From Sulfurimonas sp. (GTDB lineage: Bacteria; Campylobacterota; Campylobacteria; Campylobacterales; Sulfurimonadaceae), in the NCBI RefSeq assembly GCF_026988655.1, contig NZ_JALSKT010000048.1, positions 1-32,650 on the forward strand: 32,650 nucleotides of DNA, given 5' to 3'. This document shows positions 8,865 through 17,683 of the stretch, one piece after another; positions within the stretch are counted from its first letter, which is position 1; the number at the start of each line of letters is the position of its first letter. The position numbers and the translations under genes were made by a program. Under the pieces are notes generated by a model. It was not told the origin of the DNA. It saw only the letters and a list, made by a program, of their open reading frames with translations, and made no database searches.

Positions 8865-10163
8865 ATGGAAATCAAATCAAACAAAATCAATGGTGCAAAT
8901 GCTGAAATAGAAGCTGTAATCTCAATGGATGAGGTAAAAGCTAACATAGAAAAAATTGCTAAGCAACTTTCTAAAACTGCAAATGTTCAAGGCTTCCGTA
9001 AAGGAAAAGTTCCTGTTGCAATTATCAAAAAGCAATATGGTGAAAAACTTGTTGAAGATGCAGAAGCAGAAGCATTAAGAGAAGTGCTTGCAAAAGGTTT
9101 AGATGAGTTGGCAATTGCAAATGAGTCTTTGATTGGTGAGCCAAATATTTCTAAATTTGACAAAAGTGATGACAAAATTGAAGTAGCTATTAAAGTTGCA
9201 ATGCGTCCACAAATTGATTTAGACAATGTTAAATCTTTGGTACCTGAGTTTACAAAACCAGAAGTGACTGATGAAGAAGTTGAAAAAAGAATTAAAGAAA
9301 TAGCTGAAAATCAAGCTCCTTTAGTTGATATCAAACGTAACCGTAAAATGAAAGAGGGTGATACTGCTGTTATTGATTTTGAAGGTTTTGTTGATGGAGA
9401 TGCTTTTGAGGGTGGTAGTGCAAAAGATTTTGAACTTCTTTTAGGTTCTGGTCAGTTTATCCCTGGATTTGAAGATCAACTTGTTGGTGTAAAAAGAGAT
9501 GAAGAAGTTACTATCAATGTTACTTTCCCCCAAAGTTATGGTTCAGATGCTTTAGCTGGCAAAGATGCAGAGTTTAAAGTAAAAGTAAACGGCATTAAAG
9601 TAAAAGATGATGTTGTTATTGATGATGAACTTGCAAAGAAACTCCTTCCAGGTGAAGAAGATGCGACACTTGAGAAATTAAAAGAAGAAGTAAAAAAAGC
9701 GATAGCTCAAGAAAAACTTGCAAAACTTTACAATGAAGATTTAAAACCAAAGCTTTTAGAAGCTTTAGTAGAAAAAATCGAGTTTGATCTTCCTGAATTT
9801 GTTGTAGAGCAAGAAATTGATATGGCATTAAACAAAAAAGCTTCTGATATGAGTGAAGATGAGATCAAAGAGCTTCGTGAAAATGCAGATAAACTTAAAG
9901 AACTTCGCGAAACATTCCGTGATGATGCAATAAAAAGTGTAAAAGCAACTTTTATCATTGATGCTTTAGCGCAAGATCTTGGCATCAAAGTGGAAGAACA
10001 AGAAGTTATGCAAACTATCTACTACGAAGCAATGCAAATGGGTCAAGATCCACAAAAAGCTTATGAGCAGTACAAAGAAGCAGGCTATCTTCCAGCGATA
10101 CAAATGTCAATGGTAGAAGATAGAGTTTTAACAACTTTATTAAACGAAAAGATTGAAGCGTAA
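8865..10163 (+). CDS. tig: Trigger factor
   Basis: 432 residues. Ribosome-bound chaperone with prolyl isomerase activity that meets nascent chains at the exit tunnel. The ribosome-docking loop GFRKGKVP is at 43-50. The FKBP-type domain follows at about 150-240 (GDTAVIDFEGFVDG, FELLLGSGQFIPGFEDQLVG), then the helical C-terminal chaperone arms. A TTG at 8862 could extend it by one residue; ATG 8865 is preferred, with AGGA five bases upstream. clpP starts three bases after the stop, the usual tig-clpP pairing that links folding and proteolysis. Confidence 0.97.
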   Translation: MEIKSNKINGANAEIEAVISMDEVKANIEKIAKQLSKTANVQGFRKGKVPVAIIKKQYGEKLVEDAEAEALREVLAKGLDELAIANESLIGEPNISKFDKSDDKIEVAIKVAMRPQIDLDNVKSLVPEFTKPEVTDEEVEKRIKEIAENQAPLVDIKRNRKMKEGDTAVIDFEGFVDGDAFEGGSAKDFELLLGSGQFIPGFEDQLVGVKRDEEVTINVTFPQSYGSDALAGKDAEFKVKVNGIKVKDDVVIDDELAKKLLPGEEDATLEKLKEEVKKAIAQEKLAKLYNEDLKPKLLEALVEKIEFDLPEFVVEQEIDMALNKKASDMSEDEIKELRENADKLKELRETFRDDAIKSVKATFIIDALAQDLGIKVEEQEVMQTIYYEAMQMGQDPQKAYEQYKEAGYLPAIQMSMVEDRVLTTLLNEKIEA

Positions 10164-10166
10164 GTT

Positions 10167-10757
10167 ATGAGCTATATTCCTTATGTAGTAGAAAAATCAG
10201 GGCGTGGTGAACGCTCTTATGATATCTACTCTCGTCTTTTAAAAGATAGAATTGTTATGTTAAGTGGAGAGGTGAATGACCAAGTTGCTTCTACGATAGT
10301 TGCACAATTTTTATTTCTTGAAGCAGAAGACCCAGAAAAAGACATCTATTTTTACATTAACTCTCCTGGTGGCGTTGTTACTGCAGGTATGGCTATCTTT
10401 GATACTATGAATTATATTCGTCCTCATGTTGCGACTATCTGTATAGGTCAAGCGGCTTCTATGGGTGCTTTTTTACTCTCAAGTGGTGAAAAAGGGAAAC
10501 GCTATGCGCTTCCACATGCGAGAATCATGATTCACCAGCCTTTAGGTGGTGCGCAAGGTCAAGCAACAGATATCGCAATTCAAGCAGAAGAGATTCTTCG
10601 TATGAAAAAAGAGCTCAATGGCATATTGGCAAAAAATACAGGTCAAAGTATTAAAACTGTAGAAAAAGATACAGATCGTGATAATTTTATGAGTGCTAAA
10701 GAAGCAAAAGATTACGGTATGATTGATGAAGTATTAGCAAAAAAAGATAAAGAATAA
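10167..10757 (+). CDS. clpP: ATP-dependent Clp protease proteolytic subunit
   Basis: 196 residues. Serine protease that forms double heptameric rings and degrades proteins fed by ClpX or ClpA. The catalytic triad is visible: Ser98 (GQAASMGAF), His123 ([10 protein letters not shown]) and Asp172 (DRDNFMSA). YINSPGG is the conserved oxyanion region. It lies directly behind tig and 9 bp before the GGDEF-like gene, all in one plus-strand run. The pro-peptide is short or absent. Confidence 0.98.
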   Translation: MSYIPYVVEKSGRGERSYDIYSRLLKDRIVMLSGEVNDQVASTIVAQFLFLEAEDPEKDIYFYINSPGGVVTAGMAIFDTMNYIRPHVATICIGQAASMGAFLLSSGEKGKRYALPHARIMIHQPLGGAQGQATDIAIQAEEILRMKKELNGILAKNTGQSIKTVEKDTDRDNFMSAKEAKDYGMIDEVLAKKDKE

Positions 10758-10766
10758 GGAGCAGAT

Positions 10767-11825
10767 ATGGCAGGTGCAACACGAAGTAGAAATCGTAGAA
10801 ATATTGATGATACTCCAAAAAAAACCAAAGGTGTACCTGTTATAAAAGCACTTGATTCAAATAGTCCTTCTAGCGAGGTAGAACTCTATGCAAAAGAAGT
10901 ACTCGATGCTCTTATAGCAGACAGTCTTCCTCCTACCCCTGATAATTTTTCCCTTTATTTTGACAGACTTTTAGAAGGTAAAAGTGAAAGCCTTAGAAAA
11001 CAGATTTTTTCAATGCTTGAACTTGAAGAGAGTAATGATGCTGAAAATACTATTCGTCTTGAACAAAGTTTAAAACAGGGTTTTAGTTCGATAAAAAATA
11101 TACTCAATGTAACAGCAAATCTTTATAAAAATATGGCGTTAATGACGAAAATATTGGAAAGAAGAAAAGCAGAGCTAAGTGAAAATCCAGAGCTTGGCGA
11201 AGCTATGAGCATCGTTGGCGTACTAGAGGGTGATGTCTCAAAATTGAATTCTATTTTGAAATCTCAAAGCTCTCAAATGAAAAATTTTTATGATGACACT
11301 GCAAAAATTGTAAAAAATGTTGAAAATGAGACTATATTTGATAATAAATTTGGAGTTTACAATAAACGCTATCTATTAACGAAAATTGAACAAGAGATTG
11401 AATTAATTAGTAAATTTAATCATAAAAGTTCGTTGATAATGATAGAGCTTTCTCGTGAACTTAAAAAAAGTATCAAAAATGAAAAAGCTATTATGCTTAT
11501 GACAAGAACGATTGCGAGACTACTACTCAAAACATCAAGAAGAAGTGATGTTGTAGCGCACTATGGTAATGGTGTTTTTGCAATGCTTTTAAAACATACA
11601 GATATAAAAAGCGCGAAAAAAGCCAGTGAAAGGTTATGTGATTTAGTTTCAAATTCAAACTTTTTTCTTGCAGACCGAGAGATACAGCTTCAAATCTCTA
11701 TTGGTATCACGGCTATTGAAGAAAACTATTCTGTAGAAGAGATAGTGGTAAGCTCAATGGAAGGCATTGAAAAAGCTTATGAAGAAAAAAATAGAGACTA
11801 TGCAGTTTCATTACGAACAAAATAA
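10767..11825 (+). CDS. Degenerate GGDEF-domain protein
   Basis: 352 residues. Residues 1-185 are basic at the start, then helical with coiled-coil character and no membrane segment. The C-terminal part from about 190 follows a diguanylate-cyclase fold: FDNKFGVYNKRYL corresponds to D.LTGL.NRR.., and SRRSDVVAHYGNGVFAMLL to the active-site hairpin. The signature GGDEF is replaced by GNGVF (267-271), losing the catalytic acidic pair, and the following strand (LQISIGIT) is normal. It is therefore unlikely to make c-di-GMP and more likely a sensor, effector or scaffold. It sits between clpP and def with short gaps (9 and 13 bp), suggesting one transcript. Cytosolic. Confidence 0.75.
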   Translation: MAGATRSRNRRNIDDTPKKTKGVPVIKALDSNSPSSEVELYAKEVLDALIADSLPPTPDNFSLYFDRLLEGKSESLRKQIFSMLELEESNDAENTIRLEQSLKQGFSSIKNILNVTANLYKNMALMTKILERRKAELSENPELGEAMSIVGVLEGDVSKLNSILKSQSSQMKNFYDDTAKIVKNVENETIFDNKFGVYNKRYLLTKIEQEIELISKFNHKSSLIMIELSRELKKSIKNEKAIMLMTRTIARLLLKTSRRSDVVAHYGNGVFAMLLKHTDIKSAKKASERLCDLVSNSNFFLADREIQLQISIGITAIEENYSVEEIVVSSMEGIEKAYEEKNRDYAVSLRTK

Positions 11826-11838
11826 GAAAGAGTAGAAT

Positions 11839-12363
11839 ATGAAGTTAACAATTGTTGAATATCCAGATAAAAGATTACGACAAATTTCTCAGGATGTAAA
11901 AGTTTTTGATGAAAAGCTCCATAATCTTTTAGATGCTATGCATCCGTTTATGATAGAAACAAATGGTATAGGGCTTGCAGCTATTCAAGTGAATCACCCT
12001 ATTCGAGCATTGGTTTTAAACCTACCTGATGAAGAGGGTGAACAACATCCTGAGAATCTCTTAGAAATTATTAACCCTGTATTGACACGTAAAGAGGGGG
12101 AGACAACCTACCAAGAGGGATGTTTAAGTGTTCCGAAGTTTTATGAAGATGTTAAACGCAGTGACTCGGTTACTATTAACTATCAAGATAGACATGGCAA
12201 CACAAAAACTTTAGATGCTGATGGCTTACTCGCGATTGCTATTCAGCATGAGATGGACCATCTTGAAGGGATTTTATTTATTGACAGACTCTCTTATTCT
12301 AGACGTAAAAAGTTTGAAAAAGAGTATAAAAGAATGCAAAAAGAGAAGAAGAAAACTAAATAA
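11839..12363 (+). CDS. def: Peptide deformylase
   Basis: 174 residues. Removes the formyl group from N-terminal Met of new proteins. All three family motifs are intact: GIGLAAIQ (43-50), EGCLS (93-97) and HEMDH (137-141). The metal ligands are Cys95, His137 and His141, with Glu138 as general base. A basic tail (KKFEKEYKRMQKEKKKTK) extends the C-terminus, plausibly touching the ribosome. It lies 38 bp before comM. Contains one AAACGCAG motif (12154-12161), read as Lys-Arg-Ser. Confidence 0.97.
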   Translation: MKLTIVEYPDKRLRQISQDVKVFDEKLHNLLDAMHPFMIETNGIGLAAIQVNHPIRALVLNLPDEEGEQHPENLLEIINPVLTRKEGETTYQEGCLSVPKFYEDVKRSDSVTINYQDRHGNTKTLDADGLLAIAIQHEMDHLEGILFIDRLSYSRRKKFEKEYKRMQKEKKKTK

Positions 12364-12401
12364 TCAACTATTATAGTTTCAATTAAATTGAGGTTGCTGT
12401 T

Positions 12402-13910
12402 ATGAAAAGAGTCCGTTGTGCAACGTACGAAGGTGTTGATGCTAAGGTCGTTGATGTAGAATCTACATTAACCAAAGGGCTTCCTTCTTTTTCCATTGTA
12501 GGTATGGCTTCTACTGCGATTACAGAATCAAAAGAGAGAGTCAAATCTGCACTTTTAAGTAATGACTTTTCATTTCCTCCCAAACGGATAACTTTTTTAC
12601 TCGCGCCCTCAGAACTTGCAAAATCTGGTTCTCAATTTGACTTGAGTATGGCAGTTCTAATTTTACTTCATGACAGTGCAGAAGATTTTTATGAGTGGTT
12701 TGTTTTTGGTGAACTCGGTCTTGATGGGAGTGTCAAAGAAAATATTCAACTCTATCCTCTCATCCTTTCTTTGGCAAATCAAGGTTTAATATCCAAAGCT
12801 ATAGTCCCGTATGAATCTCTGCAGAAGCTCTCCAAGATACCAAATGTCTCTTTTTATGGGGTGAAGACATTAAATGAAGCAGTAGATATATTAAAAAATC
12901 AAGAAAATCATCAACCTAGTATTGCACAAAGTGAAATTGCTTATCCTTTTTATGAACTTACTGGAGAAAAGTATTATTATGTAAAAGAGTATGAAGAAGA
13001 TTTTATTGATGTCAAAGGGCAAGAAGTGGCAAAACGGGCAGCTTTAATTGCAGCTGCTGGATTTCATAACATTATCTTTGAGGGAAGTCCTGGTTGCGGT
13101 AAAAGTATGATAGCTTCACGGCTGCGTTATATTTTACCGCCGATGACTGCTAGCGAGATACTGGATGTAGCTAAGCTTGAAGTGCTTGAAGGGTATGAAC
13201 CTACATTTAAACCACGTAGATCCTTTACAAATCCACATCATAGTTCTACAAGTGCGAGTATTTTCGGTGGAGGAAGTCACAAAGCCAAGATTGGTGAAGT
13301 TGGTCTTGCAAATAACGGTATTTTATTTTTTGATGAGTTACCACATTTTTCTAAAGGCGTTCTAGAATCTTTACGAGAGCCTATGCAGGATGGCAAGATT
13401 CGTATCTCGCGTGTAAATTCTAAAGTAGAATATCCTGCCAAGTTTTTATTTGTTGGAGCGATGAATCCATGCCCTTGTGGGAATTTATTAGATAGCCATA
13501 AAGAGTGTCGTTGTAGTGATTTGGAAATTCAAAGATACAAAAATAGACTCTCTGATCCATTTCTTGATAGAATCGATTTGAATGTAGTAATGCAAAATGT
13601 AAACGCAGAAGATAAGCCAAGTTTTTCATCAAAAGAGATGCATAAAATGGTAGTGGAAGCACATATATTTGCTAAACAAAGAGGTCAAGAGAGTCTAAAC
13701 GCAGTGATGAAAGATAATGAAATTCAAAAGTATTGCCCAATGGATGAGGAGGCAAAAAACACTTTAGAAATGGCAATAACTAGATTTGGACTCTCTTTTC
13801 GTAGCATAAAAAAGGTACAAAAAGTCGCTAGAACTATTGCAGACCTAGAAAAATCACAAATCATATCACAAAAGCATATTTTAGAAGCAATTTCCTATAG
13901 AAGAAGATAA
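12402..13910 (+). CDS. comM: YifB/ComM-family Mg-chelatase-like AAA+ helicase
   Basis: 502 residues. Hexameric branch-migration helicase that helps integrate incoming single-stranded DNA during natural transformation in Vibrio, Haemophilus and others. The N-terminal Lon-like fold (GVDAKVVDVE...LPSFSIVGMA) is followed by the Mg-chelatase ATPase with Walker A GSPGCGKS (228-235) and Walker B NNGILFFDELPHF. A CPCGN...CRCS cysteine cluster near 360 and the C-terminal chelatase domain complete the family order. GAGG (12390-12393) precedes the ATG. Two AAACGCAG motifs lie in its 3' part (13601-13608, 13697-13704). It overlaps a terminator shared with the RND gene. Confidence 0.93.
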   Translation: MKRVRCATYEGVDAKVVDVESTLTKGLPSFSIVGMASTAITESKERVKSALLSNDFSFPPKRITFLLAPSELAKSGSQFDLSMAVLILLHDSAEDFYEWFVFGELGLDGSVKENIQLYPLILSLANQGLISKAIVPYESLQKLSKIPNVSFYGVKTLNEAVDILKNQENHQPSIAQSEIAYPFYELTGEKYYYVKEYEEDFIDVKGQEVAKRAALIAAAGFHNIIFEGSPGCGKSMIASRLRYILPPMTASEILDVAKLEVLEGYEPTFKPRRSFTNPHHSSTSASIFGGGSHKAKIGEVGLANNGILFFDELPHFSKGVLESLREPMQDGKIRISRVNSKVEYPAKFLFVGAMNPCPCGNLLDSHKECRCSDLEIQRYKNRLSDPFLDRIDLNVVMQNVNAEDKPSFSSKEMHKMVVEAHIFAKQRGQESLNAVMKDNEIQKYCPMDEEAKNTLEMAITRFGLSFRSIKKVQKVARTIADLEKSQIISQKHILEAISYRRR

Positions 13911-13932
13911 GAAAAGTTTTAAGAAACTTTTC
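13911..13932. terminator. Shared bidirectional terminator between comM and the RND pump gene
   Basis: Perfect 9-bp stem GAAAAGTTT / AAACTTTTC with loop TAAG, directly after the comM stop (13908-13910) and covering the last codons and stop of the convergent RND gene. The arms give A-rich/T-rich flanks on both strands. Confidence 0.65.
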
Positions 13933-16900
13933 CTACTTCATACCATTTTCTTAGCCATGCGTCTATGGGGTTGATAAGTTTGTAGATAACAGGCACAATA
14001 AAGAGTGTTAAAATCATAGAACTTATAAGTCCACCGATAATAGAAATAGCCATTGGTGCTTTTGTTTCACTTCCTAGTCCGTCACCTAGTGCTAGAGGTA
14101 GCATTGCAAAAACCATAGCAAAAGTTGTCATAAGAATTGGTCTAAGTCTTTTTTCTCCAGCTTCAAGCAGTGCTTCATCGGCATTTTTACCCTCTTTGAT
14201 AGCTAGGTTTGCAAAGTCTACAAGTAAAACAGCATTTTTCCCAACCATACCCATAAGAAGCATAAACCCAATCATAACAAACAGAGAAAAATGTAGGTGA
14301 CTCAAATAGAGTGCTAACATAACACCGATGATGCTCAGAGGCAGTGCAAACATGATGATAATGGGTTGAATAAGTGACTCATACAAAATAGCTAAAATAA
14401 TAAACATTAAGATAAGTGAAAGTCCAATGGCAACACCAAAAGCTTTTCCTGTTTTTGCCATCTCTTCAGCAAATCCTGTAAATCTATATGTTACATCTTT
14501 TGGCATAAGCTCATCAATCTTTGCATTTGTATAGTTGACTGCACCACCTAGGTCGAGTCCAAAAAGATCAGCATAGACTGTCACTTGTCTTTGTCTATCA
14601 TAATGATAAATAGTTGCTTGAGAAGCGCCTTTAGAAATTGCTACAAGTCCATCAAGATAGACTAAGTCACCATTTTTTGTGCGTAGTTGAATCTTTTTGA
14701 GATCATTAAGACTTTGACGGTTTGCATCGTCAAATCTGAGTGTGATGTTGTACTGTTTTCCATTCTCTTCAAAGTGAGATATTTCTATATCACTTGAAAA
14801 AGCTGTTGCAATTGCACTTGCAATTTGTGTTGCACTAATGCCTAAACGACTTGCATTTTCTCTCAAAATAGTTATATTGTATTGTGGTTTTGGGTCATCA
14901 AGATTTGTATCTACATCTACAAAACCTTTTTTTGCTTTGAGATAAGTTACAAGATTTGTTTTCGCTTTTTGCAATGAATCAAAAGAGTCAGATTTGAGCA
15001 CAATTTGATAAGGGACACTCACCCCTGCACCTTTGATGTTAGGAATAGCAGCAGCGGTGATAAACATATCCTCAGCATAAGGCTTGAGCGCTGCTCTGGT
15101 GTTTTGAATGATTTGCTCTTGACCAAGAGAACGTTCTGTTTTTGGGAGGAGTTTTACATAGATAAGGGCTTTATTCTTCTCTTTAGCAGAGTTATAAGCA
15201 ACACTTAAAGTTGTAAAGGCTACATTGTCATTTTTTTTGATAGCATCTTCAATTATTTTTGATTTATGTATCATATACTCTAGTGAAATACCTGGTTGTG
15301 CTTTGATTTTTACTTCAAATTCGGACTTATCTTCTTTTGGTATAAAATCCATACCTATTTTTGGAAAGAGCGAAAGCGAACCAACAAAAAGAGCTAAAAC
15401 AAGTAAGAGCGTGACAATTTTAAAGCGTAAGACAACTTTTAAAAGCAGGGCATAGATCTTATCTATAAAGACAAAAATAGGCTCAGTTAGATTATAAAAC
15501 TTACTTTCGCCTTTGTTCAGTATACGTGCACTAAAACTTGGTATAAATGAAAGTGCTATGGTGTAAGAGATAATGATGGCAAAACCAACAGTCATAGCAA
15601 AACTCTCAAAGAATTTTCCTACAATTCCACTCATATTTGAAACAGGCATAAAAACTGCAAGAAGCATAGCTGAGATAGCAAAGATTGCAAAAGCCATCTC
15701 TTTGGTTCCCTCATAAGCGGCTTCAAATTTGCCCATACCAGATTCAAGTTTTTTATAAATGTTTTCTATGACCACAATGGCATCATCTATAATGATACCT
15801 ATAGCTAATGTTAATCCTATAAGCGTCATCTTGTTGAGTTCATAATGCATCACATCCATCAGAGCAAATGTACCTAAAATAGAGGCTGGAATAGAGAGTG
15901 CTGAAATAAGAGTAATAGTGAAGTTTCGTAAAAAAACAAAAATAATAATAGCTGCAAGTAGTGCACCATAAATAAGGTCAAACTTTACATCTTCAAGTGA
16001 GTTAATGATGAAAGGGGTTGTGTCTTGTAATGTTTTTACCTCAAATCTATCTCCTGCTAGTTTTTGTAACTTCGGAATAGTGTTTTTCACACGTTGGACG
16101 ATATCGATGGTATTTGTGCCAGAAATTTTTTGAATCTCAAGCATAACACCAGGAACGCCGTTATAAGAAGAGTAACTGTCTGCATCACTAAGGGTATCTT
16201 TAACGCTTGCAACATCTTTGAGTCTGATACTATCTTTGATTTTCATATTTTGTAAATCTTGGACACTGAGTGCATCGGCATGAACTTTTAAAATATATTC
16301 ATTTTTATCCGTGATAAGTTTTCCACCACCAATTTTTACATTTTCATTTGTGACAGCACGGTTAAGCTCAAGAACTGTGATACCATACTTGTTGAGTGCA
16401 TCGATATCGGGAAAGATTTTTATCTCTCTATCTCTATATCCGATGATATTGACACCACCCACACCCGTTATCTTTTGCAAAGCAGGTTTGGCTTTTTCAT
16501 CTGCAAAAATCATAAGCTTTGCTAAAGAATCATTCTTTGCGGTTAAGAAGACATTGATGATGGAAGCTCCCCCGATGTCGAGCTTACTTACAAGTGGTGT
16601 TTTGGCATCTCTTGGGAGATCAACTGCGGATACTTTGTCACGTACATCATTAGTAGCCTCATCAATGTTACGTTCTAAAAAGAACTTCACCATGATGATA
16701 CTTGCTCCATCTGTGCTCGTAGAAGTGATGCTGTCCACGCCACCGATTTGAGAGATGGCTTCTTCGATTTTATCTGTTACTTGTGACTCTATTGTGCTTG
16801 GCTCAGCACCTGGATATATTGTCTTTACTGTGACTATTGGAAAGTCAATGTTTGGATAGAGTGCTGAGGGCATACTCTTAAAACTCATATATCCAAATAT

Positions 16901-16960
16901 CATCAGTGTAACAACGTACATTAATGTTGTTATAGGTCTGTTGATTGCTAATTTATACAT
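13919..16960 (-). CDS. RND-family multidrug efflux transporter, inner-membrane subunit (AcrB/HAE1 type)
   Basis: 1013 residues. Trimeric proton-driven pump that exports hydrophobic compounds through a MFP-TolC conduit. The N-terminal helix (residues 10-30) is followed by a porter domain, a helix bundle at about 330-530, a second porter domain and a second bundle at about 840-1000. The proton-relay residues of AcrB are kept: paired Asp near 391-392 in GIIIDDAIVVIEN, and Lys near 908 in GMVGKNAVLLVDF. This places it in the drug (HAE1) rather than metal (HME) group. It is the last gene of tetR-tolC-MFP-RND; six bases separate it from the MFP gene. The actual substrates are unknown. Confidence 0.93.
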   Translation of the reverse strand: MYKLAINRPITTLMYVVTLMIFGYMSFKSMPSALYPNIDFPIVTVKTIYPGAEPSTIESQVTDKIEEAISQIGGVDSITSTSTDGASIIMVKFFLERNIDEATNDVRDKVSAVDLPRDAKTPLVSKLDIGGASIINVFLTAKNDSLAKLMIFADEKAKPALQKITGVGGVNIIGYRDREIKIFPDIDALNKYGITVLELNRAVTNENVKIGGGKLITDKNEYILKVHADALSVQDLQNMKIKDSIRLKDVASVKDTLSDADSYSSYNGVPGVMLEIQKISGTNTIDIVQRVKNTIPKLQKLAGDRFEVKTLQDTTPFIINSLEDVKFDLIYGALLAAIIIFVFLRNFTITLISALSIPASILGTFALMDVMHYELNKMTLIGLTLAIGIIIDDAIVVIENIYKKLESGMGKFEAAYEGTKEMAFAIFAISAMLLAVFMPVSNMSGIVGKFFESFAMTVGFAIIISYTIALSFIPSFSARILNKGESKFYNLTEPIFVFIDKIYALLLKVVLRFKIVTLLLVLALFVGSLSLFPKIGMDFIPKEDKSEFEVKIKAQPGISLEYMIHKSKIIEDAIKKNDNVAFTTLSVAYNSAKEKNKALIYVKLLPKTERSLGQEQIIQNTRAALKPYAEDMFITAAAIPNIKGAGVSVPYQIVLKSDSFDSLQKAKTNLVTYLKAKKGFVDVDTNLDDPKPQYNITILRENASRLGISATQIASAIATAFSSDIEISHFEENGKQYNITLRFDDANRQSLNDLKKIQLRTKNGDLVYLDGLVAISKGASQATIYHYDRQRQVTVYADLFGLDLGGAVNYTNAKIDELMPKDVTYRFTGFAEEMAKTGKAFGVAIGLSLILMFIILAILYESLIQPIIIMFALPLSIIGVMLALYLSHLHFSLFVMIGFMLLMGMVGKNAVLLVDFANLAIKEGKNADEALLEAGEKRLRPILMTTFAMVFAMLPLALGDGLGSETKAPMAISIIGGLISSMILTLFIVPVIYKLINPIDAWLRKWYEVGKVS

Positions 16961-16966
16961 AAAAAC

Positions 16967-17683
16967 CTACTTTTTTGCTTGTGTTTGTGTGTGTATATAA
17001 CCATCACCAAAAAGTCCTGGTAGAAAATTATCAGCTTTTACTTCTGCGTTTATTTTTCTATCTTGCAGGTTTGCTCTTGGATAAACTTTTGATATTTTAG
17101 CACTGTATTTTTTTGTATCTCCGTCAAGTTTATACTGAAATAGATCACCAACCTTGACAAGTTTTCTGTTTTTTTGATCAAAAGAAAGAAGTAGTTTACG
17201 TTTTGATCCACTTTGAATCTTAAACGCAGTACGAAGCATCATACCACTCACTGCATCCCCGATCTCTATCTCTTTGTCATAGATGACCCCAGTAAAAGGT
17301 GCTTTAAGAAAGGTCTTATTGTAGAGGGCTTGTTGATAGGCAAGTTGATTTTTTGCACTTTCATATTTGTTAGCAACTGCATCAAATTTTGCTTCATCGA
17401 TAAGACTTTTGATCTTGAGTTGTCTTTCATAATCTTTTTGTGCATATTTGTAAGTAGTTTTTGCTACTTCAAGCATGGCTTTGATGTCACTGTTTTGAAG
17501 CTCTGCTAAGATTTCACCTTTTTTTACCTTAGAACCAACCGTGACATAAATTTTATTGACGATACCGCTGGCAATAAAAGCGAGATTTGCATCTTTATCT
17601 GCTTTGACGATAAATGTTGTGTAAACATCAGCAGCATTTGTAAGACTCACTAACATGATAAGTGTAAGTAGTATTTTTTTCAT
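16967..17683 (-). CDS. Efflux periplasmic adaptor (membrane-fusion protein), short form
   Basis: 238 residues. Links the RND pump to the outer-membrane channel. A cleavable signal peptide (MKKILLTLIMLVSLTNA) precedes the first lipoyl half (SGIVNKIYVTVGSKVKKGEILAEL cut as SGIVNKIYVTVGSKV and GEILAEL). A helical hairpin (about 70-130) and the second lipoyl half (FLKAPFTGVIYDKEIEIGD) follow, then a beta-barrel. Typical adaptors are 350-400 residues; the helical hairpin is short and the membrane-proximal domain seems missing. No lipobox Cys. The ATG overlaps the tolC-like stop by one base. Two AAACGCAG motifs lie inside. Confidence 0.85.
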   Translation of the reverse strand: MKKILLTLIMLVSLTNAADVYTTFIVKADKDANLAFIASGIVNKIYVTVGSKVKKGEILAELQNSDIKAMLEVAKTTYKYAQKDYERQLKIKSLIDEAKFDAVANKYESAKNQLAYQQALYNKTFLKAPFTGVIYDKEIEIGDAVSGMMLRTAFKIQSGSKRKLLLSFDQKNRKLVKVGDLFQYKLDGDTKKYSAKISKVYPRANLQDRKINAEVKADNFLPGLFGDGYIHTQTQAKK

